From Ophthalmolycus amberensis (Eukaryota > Chordata > Actinopteri > Perciformes > Zoarcidae), in the NCBI GenBank assembly GCA_024529925.1, contig JAFEUB010001429.1, positions 186,001-250,000 on the forward strand: a stretch of 64,000 nt of DNA, given 5' to 3'. The position numbers were made by a program, and so were the translations under genes. Under the pieces are notes generated by a model, which searched no databases, was not told the DNA's origin, and worked only from the letters and a program-made list of their open reading frames with translations. Below, piece after piece: positions 61,056-64,000 of the stretch; the first letter of the stretch is position 1; every line of letters begins with the position of its first letter.

Positions 61056-62201
61056 GTAGCAGCCTCCTCCTCTGTGTCTATCCAGTCAGCACTGAGGGAG
61101 AGCGGCGCCTGGTACTGAGGCTGCTGCTCCCTCCCACCCAGTCCGATACAAAACACAGAAAAAGCCCCAGCCACTCGTCTACGAGCCGCCCATCTCACTG
61201 TCTCTCCCTACTGGTCACACAGCCAATTTCACTGCAGCCCCCCCCCAACCCGTCCCCCTATGTGAGAGCGTCATCCCAAATGACAGAGTATTATAACATT
61301 TACACATAATGGTGATGTTCACTCACAGTGTGTGGCGATCACTGCTAAGTTCACGGTGGTCTTACCATACATTGTGGCTATTATTGTTTTTGTTTATTTA
61401 TTTCTGCTGTCGCGATTCATCTTGGATCTGTAAAGTAATTGTAATTAATTAATTCATCTGTATTTTATTCATTTTCTATATGGTCATAGGCTATTTTAGA
61501 TAGAACATGCAAAACTGCTGATAAGGCTTCGGTGCTTCCTGATTTAAACTACATAATATCAATATCAACCAATTGTAATATGACTCTCATTGATGTGACC
61601 AAGCTGTCCTTCCAGGCCAAACTAAATCACGTCTGGAAAGAACACGTCTCACCATCTCCGATCACAACTCCCCGGTCAGTTTGAGGTCACCGTTTATTTG
61701 CTTATTGTGTGGTTTCGCTTACTCAAGCGCTTTATATTTAAATGAGACTGGCACGGAAATGCGAGGACAGACAAATAAAAACAAGAGATTGCTGTATGTA
61801 AACGTCTTACAGCAGTATTTACATCTTGTCATACATACTCTCCCGTGTTTTCAACGTCTCATTCTAAAAGTTACGTTTGAAGTCATCAAATGGCAGCGTG
61901 TTGTCTCTGATCATGACACACCGGGGTTGTAATCTATTTCCATGTTGGTTTTTCATTTAAATTCTATGGTTATTAGCTCCAGACTCCTCTGCTCTCAAAG
62001 CGCTTTCTGAATGTCACGGGCATGAGTAATTCAGGATTCAATCAGTTGTCTCTCTGCCTGCATAAAGAGTAGCCTCTATTGATCATAAGGTGAGAGATTT
62101 GGATCACATTGCCCTTAGATAATTGCTGTTTACTGCACATTTGATCTTAAGGATTATTAATAGTCAATGTTTTGGTGCCAGATCTGTGCATATGTGTCTT
62201 C

Positions 62202-62207
<6 letters not shown>

Positions 62208-62287
<80 letters not shown>
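62208..62287. repeat. (CA)40 microsatellite
   Basis: 80-bp pure CA repeat, about 1.4 kb upstream of the cdh2 start codon. Confidence 0.97.
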
Positions 62288-62288
<1 letters not shown>

Positions 62289-62586
62289 CTCCCTCGTTGC
62301 TACGAAAAAAAGCTCCCTGTTTCACAAACTACTGTCACGGTGGAATTTTGCATTCAATTCATTCATCTTGACTTAATCCTCGAATCCGTGAGTAAAGCTT
62401 TTTTTCATGTCTCACTAAAATATGCAATGAATAATTCCCTAACATTATCTTCTCATGTGATACAGGCTGATGAAGGTTAAATTACCTTGGTTGTGCTGCT
62501 GACATCTAATTAACTACCTAGAGACGGCTCCGTGGAAGAGATTGCATCTGTGACACCGAGATATTTCACTTTGGCAGATGAGAAGA

Positions 62587-62623
62587 AATATATATATATA
62601 TATATTATATATATATATATATA
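62587..62623. repeat. (TA)n microsatellite
   Basis: AT/TA run with one break, largely self-complementary. Confidence 0.9.
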
Positions 62624-62842
62624 CTTATTCCATCTCCAAATAATAAACAAGGGCTGACTTTTCGTTCACCTCCTCCTGGGCAATCTGTTGTTTTCCAAGT
62701 TATTGGCGTTTTGTGGCGCATGTGAGTGTGTGATGGGAGCGATGCTGCTCCCCTCCGCCTACAAATCAAACCATCCGGTCCTGAGAGTGTCTTGTAATCC
62801 TTAACAAACAGTGAGCACTATCACACCCCACTTACAGTCAGT

Positions 62843-62843
<1 letters not shown>

Positions 62844-62899
<56 letters not shown>
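62844..62899. repeat. (CA)28 microsatellite
   Basis: Second long CA repeat in the upstream intergenic region. Confidence 0.95.
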
Positions 62900-62901
<2 letters not shown>

Positions 62902-63917
62902 GACGCTTGCGTCTTGTAATAAGACCCTCATGTCACTTAACACTCTTGTCATTGCAGCAAGCCTGATCATCCACGTTTTGAAATAGTCAAACTCTCTCTG
63001 GAGGTAAAGAGTGCAGTCAAAAGAAGAAAGTTCAGACAGTTAAGATATAAACAACAGTAAGGTAGCGTCAAAGAAAGACTTTTTCGTGGTCATGGTTTCC
63101 CACAGCCGGTTTTCCCCACAGCTATTAAGAAACTTCACATAATCATGTTTTCACCCGAGGCAGTGAGATTCAATGCGCACTTTTAGCAGAATCGGGCAAG
63201 AGATCAAACTGAATGACCTGTTGATAATTGATATCGTGTTTTGTGAAACATAATCTAATTGAAAGTGGGATCAAAATGCTCCATCTTTTTGATTAATGCA
63301 GAGGCGGTTATCTCTCATCGGCACTTGTCTAGAAGGGGGGGGGGGGGGGGGGGGTGGGAATCCAATTTGGACTTGGTGCTTTCAATCAAAGAATATCATG
63401 TTGCATGATTCATAAGACCAATCTGAGGCGCGCGCACCCCCCCCCCCCCCTCCCCCCTCAGAGAACTCTGTGTGCAGCATAGACCTGAATTTGGCTCTAA
63501 AATGTGCAATCGCAGGAGAAACGTGCCCTTCAAGGTCGCCGTGCGGCCTGTGGGTAATGTATTCTCCGGCCTGCACTGTGTGTGGACAGATAGCGTTGCT
63601 TCGCGGGGCATGTGTGAGGCAGCCGCGTGATGCATGTTGGTCGCGCTGCTGACACTGCTGTTGACTCTCATAAGCGTCCGTGGCCGAGGGGCTGGTTGGC
63701 CCGGAGGGGCCCTCCATTCAACACCTTTTCGCTCCGCACAATTGGATGCGGGCGCGGAGCGCAGCGGCTCGGCGGCCTTGATGGCACTGGAAGAAAAATG
63801 GGCGAGGTCAGCAGCACTTTCACATCCGCGGCACTTCCTCATGCTGACTCTGTGTTGATACAGGAATATCACACAGTTCACACTCACGCTCCCGCATACT
63901 GCAATACAGAGCTCAGT

Positions 63918-63949
63918 CATTCGTGGCGTAAGCCATTCGTGGCGTAAGC
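63918..63949. repeat. 16-bp tandem duplication
   Basis: CATTCGTGGCGTAAGC present twice, head to tail, with no mismatch. Confidence 0.95.
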
Positions 63950-64000
63950 CACATATAGATGTCAGCACACGCGACACACATGCACATAGCCTCCTTCTTT

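Larger units (their letters stand above)
60640..61260 (-). promoter_or_regulatory. cdh2: cdh2 CpG-rich promoter and 5' UTR region
   Basis: CpG density rises sharply around exon 1, with CG-rich stretches on both sides (60,660-60,780 and 60,975-61,110). No TATA box is seen at a fixed distance from the ATG. A CCAAT motif lies on the plus strand at 61,223-61,227 and a G-rich tract on the minus strand at about 61,238-61,258; together they suggest initiation near 61,100-61,200. The start site cannot be fixed from sequence alone. Confidence 0.5.
61261..64000. other. intergenic sequence upstream of cdh2
   Basis: No recognisable coding segment. Contains an 80-bp and a 56-bp CA repeat, a TA repeat, a G20 and a C14 run, and a 16-bp tandem duplication near the end. 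The 193-codon frame at 63,396-63,977 (minus) runs through the poly-C tract and has no family signature. Confidence 0.7.

Noticed and set aside
63396..63977. 193-codon open frame on the minus strand
   Set aside because: It runs through a C14 tract, shows no domain or signal sequence, and has no splice signals or homology I recognise. Long chance frames are common in GC-rich DNA.
1..64000. Search for tRNA, rRNA and snRNA genes
   Set aside because: No cloverleaf with a GTTCRANNC-type T-loop, no 5S or U6 box, and no rRNA core segment was recognised by eye; a covariance-model scan would be decisive.

Overview
This is a vertebrate genomic window, most likely from a percomorph teleost. It carries one complete protein-coding gene on the minus strand: cdh2 (N-cadherin), a classical type I cadherin. 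The evidence for a fish is the intron-exon structure, the close protein match to N-cadherin, dense microsatellites, and several degraded repeats that I recognise from memory as abundant in percomorph genomes (about 10.2 kb, 10.7 kb, 22.6 kb, 28.9 kb and 48.4 kb). I found no second gene, RNA gene, CRISPR array or bacterial-type system.

Layout, read along the transcript from right to left. 61.25-64.0 kb is upstream intergenic DNA with long CA repeats. About 60.85-61.25 kb is a CpG-rich promoter and 5' UTR with a 12-residue upstream ORF. Exon 1 (signal peptide) lies at 60,793-60,852 and exon 2 at 59,037-59,145. Intron 2 is 32.8 kb, about half the window. Exons 3-14 then follow between 26.2 and 13.1 kb. 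Exon 15 is at 8.4 kb. Exon 16, with the stop codon at 5,518-5,520, is followed by a 3' UTR of about 1.35 kb running to roughly 4.15 kb. 1-4.1 kb is downstream intergenic DNA.

I placed all 16 exons by hand with GT/AG boundaries and matching phases. The joined coding length is 2,724 nt, giving 907 residues plus stop, against 906 in human CDH2. The frame is unbroken. The protein has a signal peptide, a prodomain, a furin site ending at residue 160, five cadherin repeats with the strand-swap Trp2 and the HAV tripeptide, a membrane segment, a p120-catenin-binding juxtamembrane region and a C-terminal beta-catenin-binding domain.

The non-coding part offers the most to follow up. Intron 4 holds a small transposon with 35-bp terminal inverted repeats and a 7-bp target duplication. 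Intron 2 holds a perfect 28-bp palindrome, a perfect 16-bp-stem hairpin and a strong G-quadruplex motif. A CA repeat sits ten bases past the exon 4 donor. Exon 15 has a pure poly-C tract at its acceptor. Long G/C homopolymers far outnumber A/T ones. No previously undescribed biological system is evident.
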